Below, in pieces: positions 36,101 to 49,500 of a stretch of 64,000 nt of DNA. Each line of letters starts with the position of its first letter. Position 1 is the stretch's first letter. The notes beneath the pieces were generated by a model. The model made no database searches and was not told where the DNA came from. It was given only the letters and a program-made list of their open reading frames with translations. The DNA comes from Margaritifera margaritifera (taxonomy: Eukaryota; Mollusca; Bivalvia; Unionida; Margaritiferidae), in NCBI GenBank assembly GCA_029931535.1, contig JAQPZY010001660.1:7138001-7202000 (forward strand), given 5' to 3'. A program made the translations under genes and the position numbers.

Positions 36101-39100
36101 GTGCAGAAATGAAAGTGGATTGGTCAGTCATTCTGGGGTTATAACTCCATTAAATGATGATGTACAATATTGGTAAATTTAGCTAATGCCTCATCAAAAT
36201 AAAGTTGCACATACAATTTTGTTGAAATCCAAAAATTAGATCAAAAGTGGGTTGAACAATTCTGCTAAATAATGACACTGAATACTCAGTTGAAGGCCTC
36301 ATGAATATTAAGCCTCATACAAAATTTGGTTGAAAGCCAATAATGTTTAAGAGTTAACATGTAGAAAAGAAAGTGGATCAGTCTGGCAATCAGGAGCTAT
36401 AACTCAGCTAAACAATGACACAGAACAATGACAATCGAACTCAGCCAAGGTGTTATGAAAATCAAGCAGTATACCAAATTTGGGTTGAAATCTAATAATA
36501 ACCAGGATCCATGACGGAATCTAAACTCTGGGCAAAATTACTTCCATATCGAGCCAGAATAGGGCAAAGTTGGCAAAAATAAGAAGTGATTGTGGAATAT
36601 TAAAAACTGTCACTTTAAATTTATATTTTTTAATATTTTCATGTCAAATGATTAAAATACTGATTAAATACTATTAAAACTTTAAAAATTATTAAATCTG
36701 TTCTCGTTTTGTTTCACCACAGTTGCTTTTAAACACAGTTATTGTATAAAAAAGCAACTGCAACAATAGGTTACAGTCGAAAATCAGCAACTATTTCATA
36801 GTAGAAGACCTCTTTTCATACGCTGATAGAATGAAATATTGGATACAATTTTTAATTTTATTAGTAATGTACATTGATACATCCAGTGAGTCTTAATTCG
36901 CTTCTTACTGGGGCAGAAAATGTTGTTTCTATTTGGGTGGGGAGTGTGGAAAAACTAATTGTAATGATCTAATACTTACCTGTCGCTATTGCATTGCTTT
37001 TCTTTCCGGCACAGAAATTACCCATGCTCATATAAGATGTAAAATTCCAGAAGTTCAGAACTGGAAAGAAGACAGACCCAATAGATCCTGATCATCCCCA
37101 GCACATATAAAATTTAGACTGGGTGTCTCTATAGGAAGTGGAGCTACCGAAGGAAGCTGATTATCCTGGTTGACAAATGAGAGAAACATACTCATAATTG
37201 CAACTGGACCATAAACAACCTTTTCTATGGACAGGGCATGAAGCTCGTTCTTTCATTTTTGCAGACACTAAGGAGATCAGGAAAATAGTCCAGTAAGGTT
37301 CTCTTCATCAACAGGTCATGGGAGTAGTTTGACAAAGACCTCAACACGCACGGGAGATTCCATCTTGGCATTAGTGAGTAAGACACTGGTCACTGCAGCT
37401 CAAAATACCTGATAAGATCGGAAATATGAGGATCCAAACAGATGGCTCGGCATGTTGGAAGGGGCTGCCCTATAACCCTTAATAGCAGAAACCAAGCAAT
37501 CTCTCTCTTTGAACAGGAATAAAAGTCAGCCACTGCACTCACAGAGGGACAATAAGGATTAATGCATTTCCTACTGTACCAATTGCAAAAGATTCTCCAC
37601 TTTGCATCATAGACCTTGGATGTGGACCATTTCCTGCCCTGAATGATGCAATTTGCAACCTTGCTAGAAAACTTGTCCTGGCAGATAGATCACTTGAGAT
37701 GAGCCAAACGTGAAGGTGGAGAATCTGTGGACTATGGTGCAGAAGAGAAGCCCTGTGCTGCAACAGCAGGTTCTTCCTATGAGGCAATGTCCTGGGCTAA
37801 TCAACCAACAGGTTGAGAAGATCATTGAACAACAATCATTGAGGCCACAGACGGGCTATCAAAATGAGCTGAGCAGTGCAGATCCTGACTTTGTGGAGCA
37901 CTTGTATAATCATTCTGAACATTGGGAAGGCATAAGTGAATAGATGATCCCACCTCAAATGGAAGGCACCCACTTCCCAGGCCCTCTGATCTGGGACTTG
38001 GGAGACATAAAAGGGAAGCTTGTTGTTCAGTATTGTCATGAGCAAGTCTATTAAGTCCCCACAGTCTGAACAGGGACTCTGCTATAGATAGGTGTAAAGA
38101 CCATTCCGCTAGGACTACCTTGCATCTCCTGGACAGACAGTCCACCAGAATATTCTTCTTGATAGATAATCCCTTCTGAGGTTGCCCAGCAAAGGAGGCT
38201 CCAAACCTCTATGCACAGATAAGGAGCATCTGTGCCTCCTTGTCACCTTAGGTACACTACCACTCATGTGTTGTCAGAACAGACCATCACACAACAACTC
38301 CTTACTTGGTTGACACACCCCTGAAGAGCTAAATAGAATGCCTTAATTTCTAGATTGTTTATGTGGAGGGCAAGTTCTAACAGGGGGTCCATGAACCCTG
38401 AAGAAGTAGCCCTTTTGACTCCAAGTGAGCACTCGACTCATCCGTAAACAGACAAGAGTGGAGTTTTGGTTGTGCATAGGGACTCTGGTCATAAACTGGT
38501 CCCGATTTGCCCACCCGGTAGTGAAAATCTGATCCAAGAGAAATCCGAGATTACAGTTCGCCAGAAGGAGAAACTGGAAGGGGTACAAGTGCAGTCTTCC
38601 TAGAGAAACCAGGTCCACCACAGAGTTCAAGGTCCCAAAAGCGATAAATATAAGTGAGCTGAGAATGAAGTCTTGGCTTGCAGCACCTCCAAAACTGACA
38701 GGATTCTGTCTATTCTGTACATGCACTAATCCTCTGTTGGTGAGGAAATTCATCCCCATGTACAAAATCATGAGATGGAACTAGCTCCGACTTCTCTAGA
38801 TTTGGAATGAGTCCCAGCTGGGTCATTACAGACCAGCAGTGGGAGAGATCTAGTCTGAGGGATTCTAAGAGGCCATTGTGGCTCAACTAGTCATCGAAAT
38901 ACTGGAGGATAGGGATATCCCCAGTAACCCCAGGTGGGAGCCAACTACTCCCATTACTCTGGTAAATATTCTGGATGCAGAGACAAGGCCAAATGGCAAA
39001 GCATGGAATTGGAACAAAACCAGAGGTACTTCCTGTCAGGAGGAAAAATTGGGATGTAAAAGTATGCATGCTGAAGGTCAATGGAAACTGTCCAGTCACC

Positions 39101-42100
39101 ATGCCTTATGGCATTCCTAACGGAAGCTGTAGTCTCCATCTTGAATTGTTCCTTCTGAAGAAACTTGCTTAAGGTGGAAAGATTGATAATCAGCTGAAAA
39201 TTTCTGCCCTTCTTGGATATCAGGAAAATCCAGAATTAGAAGGCTGGAGACTGGTCATTTAACATCCTCTCTACTGCACCCTTCTGTTGAAGGGTGTGCA
39301 CCTCTTTCCATACCCGCACCAGATTTGACTGGTGAAAAAGAATGGAGTGCCTGCCAGAGGAGGATATTCCCGGAACTGAAGCCAGTATCCTTTCTTTATT
39401 ATAGAGAGGACCTATCCATCGTCCATTATGCTCAACCAGGTCTCTGAAAAGAAGGCTAGTCGAGCACCCATGGGAATCCTTGGGAAAGGGATACATGGCA
39501 GGAGAGGGAGTGACTCACCATGGCTGTTCCCCCCTTATTTAGGGAAGGGAGAGGGGCCAGCAAACTTCCCTCTGGGCTTCTCCGGTGACCACATCTAGCT
39601 CCAGATGGGCGAGAGGAAGACTTAAATGGAGGCTGCTTCCTGGACTGGGGCTGCATCCCTTTAAAGAACTGTGCTGAAGTCCCCAAGGGGCAATCAGGTT
39701 GGACATGTTTTCTGGTCAGTTTTGATAATCCATGAGCGGATGTGAGGAACTGGTGTTGTTGGTCCTTCAGGTCCTGGTATCCCACGGAGGATCTCTGCCT
39801 CTAAGAGAGTAGCCCTAAGAAGGTTCTTACTCTGATCCAGTAAGACTTTTGAAGTGTCCAGGGCAATATCACTGTGGAGGTGGAGCAGCTCTGCTGACAG
39901 CACCATGGACATGGACAAGGCATGCCTGCCTCCAGCAAGCGCTGAAGCATTACTGGAGAAAGAGATTTCTCCTTCAGAAGACTGAAGAAGGCTGCTGAAA
40001 ACAGGTCGGCATCAGAGGTTATAGTGACAAGCCTTAAGCTCTAGCGCTTCCAGCATCTTAGCTGGAACGCAAACCCATGTCCCCATCAAAATTCCCACTT
40101 GTAATGCCCCAGCATCCAAGGTGGGAGGCTTAAGGGACCAAGCAGGAGAGTGCACTTTGTGGTGACCAGAGGTCTCAGTGTAGAGGGGGGATCAGACCAC
40201 CCCTCACGCTCCCTATCGAACTCCTGGCCCTTACAAAACCTTTGAGAGAGCTCTGTAATCATATTGGAATGAGGGAGCAGTAGGAGATCTGGGTGTGAGG
40301 CAGCCCATGATAGCCTCTCCAAAGTGGAGAGAATTTTCTTGTCCTCTGAGCCCAAGGGCTTAGGACACAAGTCTGGGAGAAAGAGGTGGTAAACTTCATT
40401 TACCCCTTATCAAAAGACCCAGATCTCTTCCTCTTCCGCTGCCTGAGTTGATGGGTGGGAGGAAATAGGGGACCCAAAAAGGAGGAAGTGGCATCTCAAA
40501 CTGTTCTTTGGTGAACTCACTTGAATCAGCTAGGATGGACGTGATATCTTAGTCTTGCTATTGCCTCTGGGAGGCAGGATTTTCCAACCCCATGTCCCTC
40601 TGTTGAGAAGACCTGGGAGTAGGAGTAACCACATCCCAAAACTCCTCACATGAAGCTATGGAACTGTCCCTAGTAGCAGACTTGGAAGGACAATGAGAAC
40701 ACTGCTTGACCTTCCTTGAGTGTTTGGGTGAAGAAGGCCGGCCCCCCCCCCCCACCTCCTCTTTGGATCTACACAAGCAGATGATGTGGGTCTGTGACTC
40801 ACAACATCAGCACTACTATGAGGCAAAGGCCCGGGTGTACATGGCGCCATAAATGGGAAGGACAATTCTCTTTCTTGAAATGAGTGCCCTCACATCCCAT
40901 TAAGAGGGATAATAGTCTGGCTTGAGTACTCACACCCTATCCCAAACTGGGTTGTTTGGTAGCATGGCAAGAAGTGGGGCTCTTGACATGATCCCTGTCC
41001 CAACTGGTGACTGGTACTCAAAGACTGGTGACCGGTGCCCAATGTCCAGTCAATGAGCAGTGACTGGTCAATGACCAATGACTGACCAGGTGACTGAACG
41101 GATAACAAGATTGTTGCTTTCCCCTTCCAGGAAGACTTGATCTGCTTGTTGCCATCACCGGGCTATGGGCTTGGAGAGAGCGTACTGCTCCTCCCTCATG
41201 GTGGGGGGGGGAGAGCCAGACGCACTCTCCGCCCTAGTATTTCCTCCCTTTGGACGGTCTCTAGACCTAACCCTAACAGGCACTGACTGGGTTCGAACAA
41301 CTGTCAGGGGTCCAAGGGCCTTATATTACTCAGCAGAGAATGACCCATATATCCTACTGGGATTGAGGAGTGCTCTTCTTAATCGAAGAGCTAATCTTTA
41401 TTTAAGCCTCTAAGGGCCCAGAGAAGGATCCCATATCCTCCTGGGATCTAGGAGTTGTCTTTTCCGTCTGAGTCCCATGGGACTCAGAGAAGGATCCTGT
41501 ATGGTCTTGAGAGGAAGAGAAAGAAGAGCCTTTCCTCCCCCCTTATAAGTTCATCTACTTTCTGCAAAGTACTATACCTCGTCCAACCAGACAACAGAAT
41601 GGACACCTGTTTGTTTGTTGGCAACTAGTGCCTGCAAGGCAGGTCTTATGCCCACATTTGTTCCTCTGCAACATATTACTGCAAAAAGAAAATTCTGAAA
41701 ACAAGAAACAGTAATCAAAGGTGTTTATTATAGTATATGAATGGTGTGAAACCTATAACCAAACACAACCTAAAACCAGCAATACTTTACCTTCCCATAT
41801 GGTATTGATGATAATGAGCCTGGTTTGAAACCAGCAAAACACAATAATATGATAATGAATAATAAATTGTGTGCGACAACAAAACTCACTACAGACGATT
41901 AATGTTCATGTTAGACCCCACCCCCCGCACAAAAAAGTCTTAATTCAACATATAACATTAGTCAATGAATCATCAAACCAGATATTTAAAAAAAGTATAT
42001 ATCTAGACGAATATGCTGGTCTACCAAAATAAATTCCAGAGATGAATGGGGAGACTATACCTACCCAAGAGTCCGGAAAGAACCAAAATTAATTGAATTA

Positions 42101-43554
42101 TGATAAATTTCAAAACAATTATGGTTTACCCTATCGCAGATAGGGAAGGGTACATAAAGGGAACTGCTGACACAACAGAACAACAATGCCTAAAAACTCA
42201 TAAGTGAGCTTAAACTATGAATAAATACACAATGGAGTGAAGATGCAAACGCTCTATACAGAAACCCATTTTAAGAAGGCAATATTTCATAAAGCATAAC
42301 TGAATTCATCCTGAAAAAAATCACGGCTACTGCACATGGGCCTATGATGTCAGGGGACAGACAGGGACTGTCTTCTTTCCAGTTCTGAACTTCTGGAACT
42401 TTCCATCTATTGGGAAGATGGAATTTTCTTGTATGGACTAGGATAATGTCCATCCCGCTAAGTAAAGCGATGCAACAGCAACGAGCAATGTATTACTAAT
42501 ATTAAAATTAAATTTTTCACTTGTTTTTTTACAAGGATAACACGTAAATTTTTTATTGGAATTCCATAAATAGCATGTAATTGATGACATTTATGATGAT
42601 CTAATTAGCACAAAAATTGACTAGAGCATGAAACTTCTTTTCTCATGTTCAACTTCCTCTAAAAGTTGACATTTTACTTTATTACTGGGTTGTATTGAAA
42701 TAAGAGGGGTTTGGGGGAATAGTGTGAAATCAAGGCAAGGTGAAGTGAAATTGGCTTTTGAACATGTTTAGGCAAATAAGAAACTTAAGGGCGACTACTT
42801 TGCCCAAAATTGCCCCCTAGTTCGGACACTTAAGAACAAGGTGCTTACTCATAAGAACATATCCCCTTAACAACAGGAACACATTTGGGCGATATACAGA
42901 TTGGTAAAGAGTAAAATCCAGAGTTACACAAGCCTAAAAATCAGATCACACAGTGACCTACTTTTGGTATGGCTGAGTTACTCTCCTTGAGATGCATCTG
43001 CATACCAGTATTCACAAGTGTAGGTAAAAAAGGTCCAAGATATTGAGGGTGTAATGAACAGATAGCTGAAAATACAAAAGTCAATCAAGCACAAAAATTA
43101 GGTTACAGTAACCTAGTTTTGGTATGGTTCAGTTATCCTCCTTGAAATACCTCCACATACCAGTTTTCATGAGTGTAGGTGAAACATTCCAATATAATGA
43201 GGCTGTAACAAATGTAACACCTGAAATACAAAAGTCACTTTTGCATGCAAATTTGGATCAGAGTGACCAAGTTTTGGTATGGCTGAGTTACTATTCCTGA
43301 GATGCATCTCCATACCAATTTCTATAAGTGTTGCCAAATTAGGGCCTGAAATAGAGGGGGTAACAAAATATTGAGAGGGTAAAATACAAATGAAGAAATC
43401 ATTGAACACATAAAAAAGTGGGCAAAACGCTATATCTCCTCCCTTCCAACTTCATTGGTGACAGTATCATTAAGGGATTTATTCTGTGGACACAAAACTG
43501 GATTTATGGACAGACCCAACTTAATTTTCCCCTATTTTCTATAAAAGTCATGGG

Positions 43555-43587
<33 letters not shown>

Positions 43588-46500
43588 TTAATAATAATGA
43601 GAAAATTCACTGGCTTGCCATTTTAAACCAATTAGTACTAATTTTAGTACCCCCTACCTTCTATGTCAGTGGGTTATTAAAAAGTGATCCTACACATAAT
43701 GGCACACCTAGGTGTATTTTTAAACAGATCTGCCCATGCTCATAACAATGCATACCAACTAGTACAGATATATTCCAGCTCAAATGGAATGCAAAATCTT
43801 AACAAAAAATGACTCTATACATCCTCTAAATTAATGACACAATAATTTAAAGAATAGGCCATTTTAAATACAGTATCTGACTGAATGAATACACAGACAG
43901 AAAAATCTCAGTGTAATATAGATGCTCATGTTTTGTAGGAAAAGAGACAAACTGCTTAGTAAATTGGATTGTAACTTTGTTGCTCTATTGACATCTATAG
44001 GATCAAGTCAAACCCACAATCTATCCAAATGTCAGCTGAAGCTACAGTATCATAGCTTCAAACCACCATGCATTTTTTAACTGCATATTACAAAAGTACT
44101 AGGGACTCTAGATCTCTGTAGCCTAAGAAAATGTCCGAAAATTATTTTCTTTATTTTAAAAGCTGTTTTATATCTTTTGTATAGACATACCTTTGCATTT
44201 AAAAATAAGTATTTATTTTTCATATTTATTGCATGCGAGGACATCAGCAGCAGTCACGCACGAGGTGTAGAATGCGGATAATGTGAAAAAATTCATCTAA
44301 CTATAATGTATTTATACAAATTAAACTATCCCCGCAACTTTGAAACAACGTGAAACTTTCAAAAATGTTTTCCTTTTTAGATAAGTTTAAATCTCTGAAA
44401 ATTTTATGTTGTTTACCTCATGCAGGCTATGTTAATTTTAATGAAAAATGTTGGATTCTATGGCAGGCATTACTGATCAATGGGCATTGATGCAATGTTG
44501 AATCTGATATATAAAATGTCTATTTAAAACATGTGCAAGAAATGTATATAAAACAAAAATTTACGTTGTTATACATTATTTTGATAACCGATCAGCTGCA
44601 TATTCTCAATACATCATACAGTACATAGCAACAGTGATGCTTTTATTGCAGCAACAGTTTACAAGGTATGTAATTTTGATTCTACAATTATTATGCCTCA
44701 AAAAATGAGTAAAGTATGAAATTAAATGCAGTTTTACTTTATAAGACACACATATTCTTTAGAAATTAAGGAAAATGTTCACAATTGATAAAATTCCAGG
44801 AGGTTCTGATTTGCAGATGATTTGTTGTACGATGATACACACAATAAAACTTGGTTTATCAAATATTTGTATCCAACATGTACTGACACATATTTCTCTA
44901 TAAGAGCATTATTTACAGTGGTATGCAATATTCTGTATCTGTTGTTAATTCACTTGGAATTTTTATCATAGAAAGCAATTGACATGCATGTGCATGTAGA
45001 CGTTACTGTAGAGTGGGTCTGAAGTAATTGCCGCATGGAACCAGTTAGGCCTAACGCACATCCATCACTTATTCAAGACTCTATGCAGTACAATTTGAAA
45101 TGGCAGAAGAAATAATCAACATTCAATATAAGGTACATATTCCATGGGAAGTAACGATAGTGTGGTAACTGGTGCCAAATCTCCAGGGGTTAGTTCAAAA
45201 CTCACTATATTTAGAACTGGATGGGTTAGTGAGGAAACGCACTATGAAAGAGTATTTATATTGATTTGCAAACAAGTACAAAACCATATCTTATATATAG
45301 TTTGTTAAGCATCAAAAATATGTAATAGAAAGAAAATCGCAGTGGCTGCTACAGAGTACAATAAGCTTTGTATAGTTCATATAAATATATGTCTTGCATA
45401 TGTAGTTTCATAGTCCAATGGTAAAATGTTCACATACAGACATATTCTAATTGGGTTTGATTCCCAGGATGGGAGATTTTTTTTCTTTTTTTCTCCTTTC
45501 CATTTAGTAAAGATAGTAATCGATAAAAATTTTATTTTCCAGTTTGACATGAAAAAATCTTAATAGTCACCACTTGTATTTTTTTTAAAAATAATTGTAC
45601 CACTAAATATAGTAACATGAATTGTATTTTCCAGATGGATGTAAAACAATGTTAATACTCACAACTTATTTTTTTTTTTAAATAAGTGTACACAGTACCA
45701 TGCATAGTGTCATTATATGTTTTATTCTTCAGCATTCAATTTGAAGATGTAATGAGAAAAATTACGAGTAAGAAGATTATATGACTTGGTGAGGGAAAAG
45801 ATGGCTGACTCTAAAAGCATGTACTTGAAGAAGAAAGTTCAGTATTTTTTTATGTCCAAAATTAATTGCTTCAAAGGAAAAATATTACAGAAAAGTACAG
45901 CTTGTTACAAGTACACTTACTAGAAAGAAGTATATAGACTGCAATACATTCTCAAAATGCTTCTGTTTGGTATCACACGTTTATTGATAGGAATATATAC
46001 ATTACAGCTGGTGCAAGATGTTGTCCTGGTCGTATTGAGGATGACAGATTTAAAGATACAGCTTTTGAAAGGATTTCAGACTTGAGATCAGAAACCAGTT
46101 TAAATTGGACAAACATTGTCAAGCTGATAGAAAGTATTAGAAACATTACCCCTGTGAACAAAAGTAGATGAATTGATTTTGACTTGTCAACATCTATGAC
46201 TGGTGCTGATTATTACAATCTACTCAGAATTGACAAGGCCTCATTCGATAACATTTGCCGTCATATTGAAAGTCTACAAGATTAAAAAATCTGATAATAC
46301 AGAACATGCAAAGGCAACTTTACAAAACTTCGCTCAGGCGAAAAAAAACCCCCACTATCAACAGTATTTAATATCAGTGTTCATTCCATGAAATGAGCTA
46401 TTACATCAGCTAGAAAAGCCTTAGCTAAGGACTTTACTCCAAAATATGTTGGCTTTGAACAAATAGACAGAGGATCTGTAATCACTCAACACACTAGAAG

Positions 46501-49500
46501 CCTGGCACAGACCGTTTTAGTGAAATAACATTCCAGCAATTTTAGTCATTGATGGTACCTACATAGATATACAGAAAAGTTCAGTTTAATTTCCAATGTC
46601 AATCATTCAGTCTTCACAATGATGTCCACTTATGAAACCAATAATGGTCATTAGTACAACCAGCTACGTTGTCAGTGTTATTGGTCCATACTTAAGTGAT
46701 GGTAAAAATAATGATGCCAGCATATTAAAGCATGCCCCCAGCAACAATATTGAAACATGAGAGAATGGCTGTAAGAAGATGATGTATTTATAGCGAATCA
46801 AGGATTCTGAGACTCAATCGACCTACTTGAAGATTAGGCATTCAAACTGAAATACCTGCTTTCTAGCAGAAAGGAAGGAAACAGTACACAGTGGAGGAGA
46901 GCAATGTAACACAATTAGTAACTAAAATAAGATGGGTAGTTGAATCTGTCAATGGTAGGGCAAGATTGATTATGATCTATATTCAGTCAGAGATTGGTAC
47001 TGTCAATGTCAATTCGGAGCCTGTGTTGCTGGTACATGTGCACACATAGCATCTAGTACCTTGGGTATGCATGTCATCAAAATGCACGGTTTAATTTACC
47101 ATCTGACTGGAGTTCTTACTTGAATGATGCACAAGACCTTCCTGAACCTCAGCTGATTGATGATGATGATGATAATAATAATGATAATAATGGTGGTGAT
47201 GATGTTACAGCTGATATCAAAGTGTAATAAATCATTGAAATAAGTTACAAGTTGCTTGTGAAGTAATTAGTCCAGGCACAAAAAAGCAGCCAATAATGTT
47301 ATATCAGATTTCTCTGTAGTTTTAATAATGTATATCATTTTGAAAGCCCTAAGTACATACGGTTTTGGACTGTGTAAATTTGACACAAAAATCTTAGTGA
47401 ATAGGTCATTATGAGAACACACATTTGCTAGCTTAATATATTTATTAGAACTTAGAATAATAACCATACCAGTAATTTAATAGTATTGCATTGTACATTC
47501 CAGTCAAACTATATACTGTATGTGTACTAGTTATATATGTGTATGTAATTAGCTCTTTTAACATGCAATGATAATGTACAACATTTAAATTTTTTGTGAC
47601 GATAAGTGTATGGTGAAATACTCATGTATTTGCTATGTTATTAGCTCATTTGTATTGGAATTGTTATCAACAAGGGCTTGATCTCAATATTCTTCTTACC
47701 ATACATTACCCATGTAAATGTCACAGCATTTGTTTGTCTTTAGGGGCATTGATTGATAATGTTTAAAAATCTGCTAAAGCAACATTCCCCCAACTCCAAA
47801 CCAATTTTAAACTAATATTATGGCGAGTGTGTCCTTTGTTGACCATTACTTTGTAAAATGATCTTCTTTCTCATTAATCTATCTAGATTGTCCAGTGTGG
47901 CAAGTTAAGTTTTAAGTACTGGCATTCTGGACAAAAAGTGTTATTGATTATACTCAGTGATGTGGATGTTTTGAAAATGAAACTAGCTTTCTGAAGTGTG
48001 TTAACATGCACTGTGTTTAAGTCACTGTTTCTGATCATAATTTTTTTTTCTCAAATACATATTCAACACTTTATTGTGCCAACTCTCAAGTCAATTGTGA
48101 ATTGGTTGTGTATTAAGTAGCATGTGCTAGGTTAACATCATGCTACGCTCGTGTATAAGCCGATACCAACTGCAAACTGCATAGACCCAGATCTGTCGCT
48201 GCTTTATGCGCCAGCAGATCTGGGTCTATGCAGTTTGTAAGAACTAATCAGTAGTACAAACAACACAGACCCTGATCTGCCGGTGCATTATGCGATGGCA
48301 GATCAGGGTCTATGTTGTTTGCATTTGGACCTGGCTTATACATGAGTATATCGGTAGGTGACTCATCATCCTTTTCCTTCTTAACACAGTGTAAGTCTAT
48401 ATCACAGCGGATTTTCTAAGATTTTAATATTTTCACTTCAATGATTTTCTATAGGGATGATGTCAATTTAAAAAACAATAATGAAATCTTGGAGCAAGTT
48501 ACAATGATTTTTCTTCCATTGATGATGATGTTATATATATGTAGTACTACTTAGCATTTTAAAGTGTGTTCTGTAAAGATCCAAGGAAAACCTAAAGCAC
48601 TCCCTTTGGGGTACAAAAAACACCCCCAAAAAACAATATAGCTCAATATATATATTTTTTTATGGAACCAGTAGCAACATCATTTTATGTAGGTAAATTT
48701 TTGATGCCTGCAGCATACATAATTTGACTGAATTCAACAAAAGTTTTATTATTCTGCACAAAATGCACCTAAAGAGTCTTTCTACAAAAGTTGACACCTT
48801 TTCGTGGTTGGGCTAAATTTGAGTATTGTAGTATGTAGTCCTTTGAAATAGTACAATGGTCCCTCCATATAATACTCATAATGCAAGTCATATGAGTGAC
48901 TAGCATTAAAGTAAGGGAACATTATATTAAGGGATGTTCAAGAAGTTTTGTACTGCTAATCCATTAAAAGACCTAATATGGAGGATCTAATGATGTGAAA
49001 TAAAAGAATATTTAGTTTTCATAAGCCAAGATAAAGAAATAACATGAAAAATTCAAAAAAAACCCCACAGTTATGAGAAATTTTACAAAATTAAATGGGA
49101 TCCATTGCCATACCCACATTATAAGAGACACAGTGGATTATGGACAGGTTTTATGAGAGATAGACCACTTTTTCATTTTAAACCCTTCTACCACCCACCC
49201 TGTCCTTGATCCATGGAAACATCCACATTATGAGACACAGTGATTTACTGACAGACTTTGTAATGAGGAATAGACCACTTTATCCTTTTAAACCCTTCAA
49301 CCACCCACTCATTCCTTGATCTCCACACTTCTCTGGACAGTGATCCAGGCTTCTTAACCAAAAACCCATTACATGTATGAATATCTTCCTCCTTTAAATA
49401 CACATATTAACTTTGATATGAAAATATTTGAAAATGATGAATGATGATGATGACCACCACCACCACCATCATCACTATATCCATTACAGTATTTATCATC

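Larger units (their letters stand above)
34250..36530. repeat. Irregular ~115-200-bp satellite with CAAATTTGGTTGAAATCC core
   Basis: The core recurs near 34587, 35860, 36060, 36208, 36322 and 36473, with companion phrases ATAACTCC.CTAAATGATGATG, CTCATCAATATCAAGCTGC and GTGCAGAAATGAAAGTGGG in a constant order. Spacing is irregular because of indels and the MULE insertion. The same satellite recurs at 53480-54005. A short SINE-tail fragment (GGTTGGTTGATTAGTTGG) sits at about 35925-35960. Confidence 0.85.
36971..42497 (-). mobile_element. DIRS-like tyrosine-recombinase retrotransposon A
   Basis: About 5.5 kb bounded by inverted terminal repeats. The left end (36971-37080) and the reverse complement of the right end (42370-42497) share GTTGC/TATTGCATNGCTTT and a long block containing AGTTCAGAACTGGAAAGAAG. 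On the minus strand, from right to left, come a gag-like region, RT, RNase H and a tyrosine recombinase, all frameshifted. Inverted ends plus a tyrosine recombinase in place of an integrase define DIRS elements. No target duplication is visible, as expected. Sits in the GRWD1 intron in the same orientation as the gene. Confidence 0.85.

Noticed and set aside
45405..45475. Functional tRNA gene
   Set aside because: A and B boxes are plausible, but the arms do not pair into a full cloverleaf; kept only as a tRNA-like fragment.
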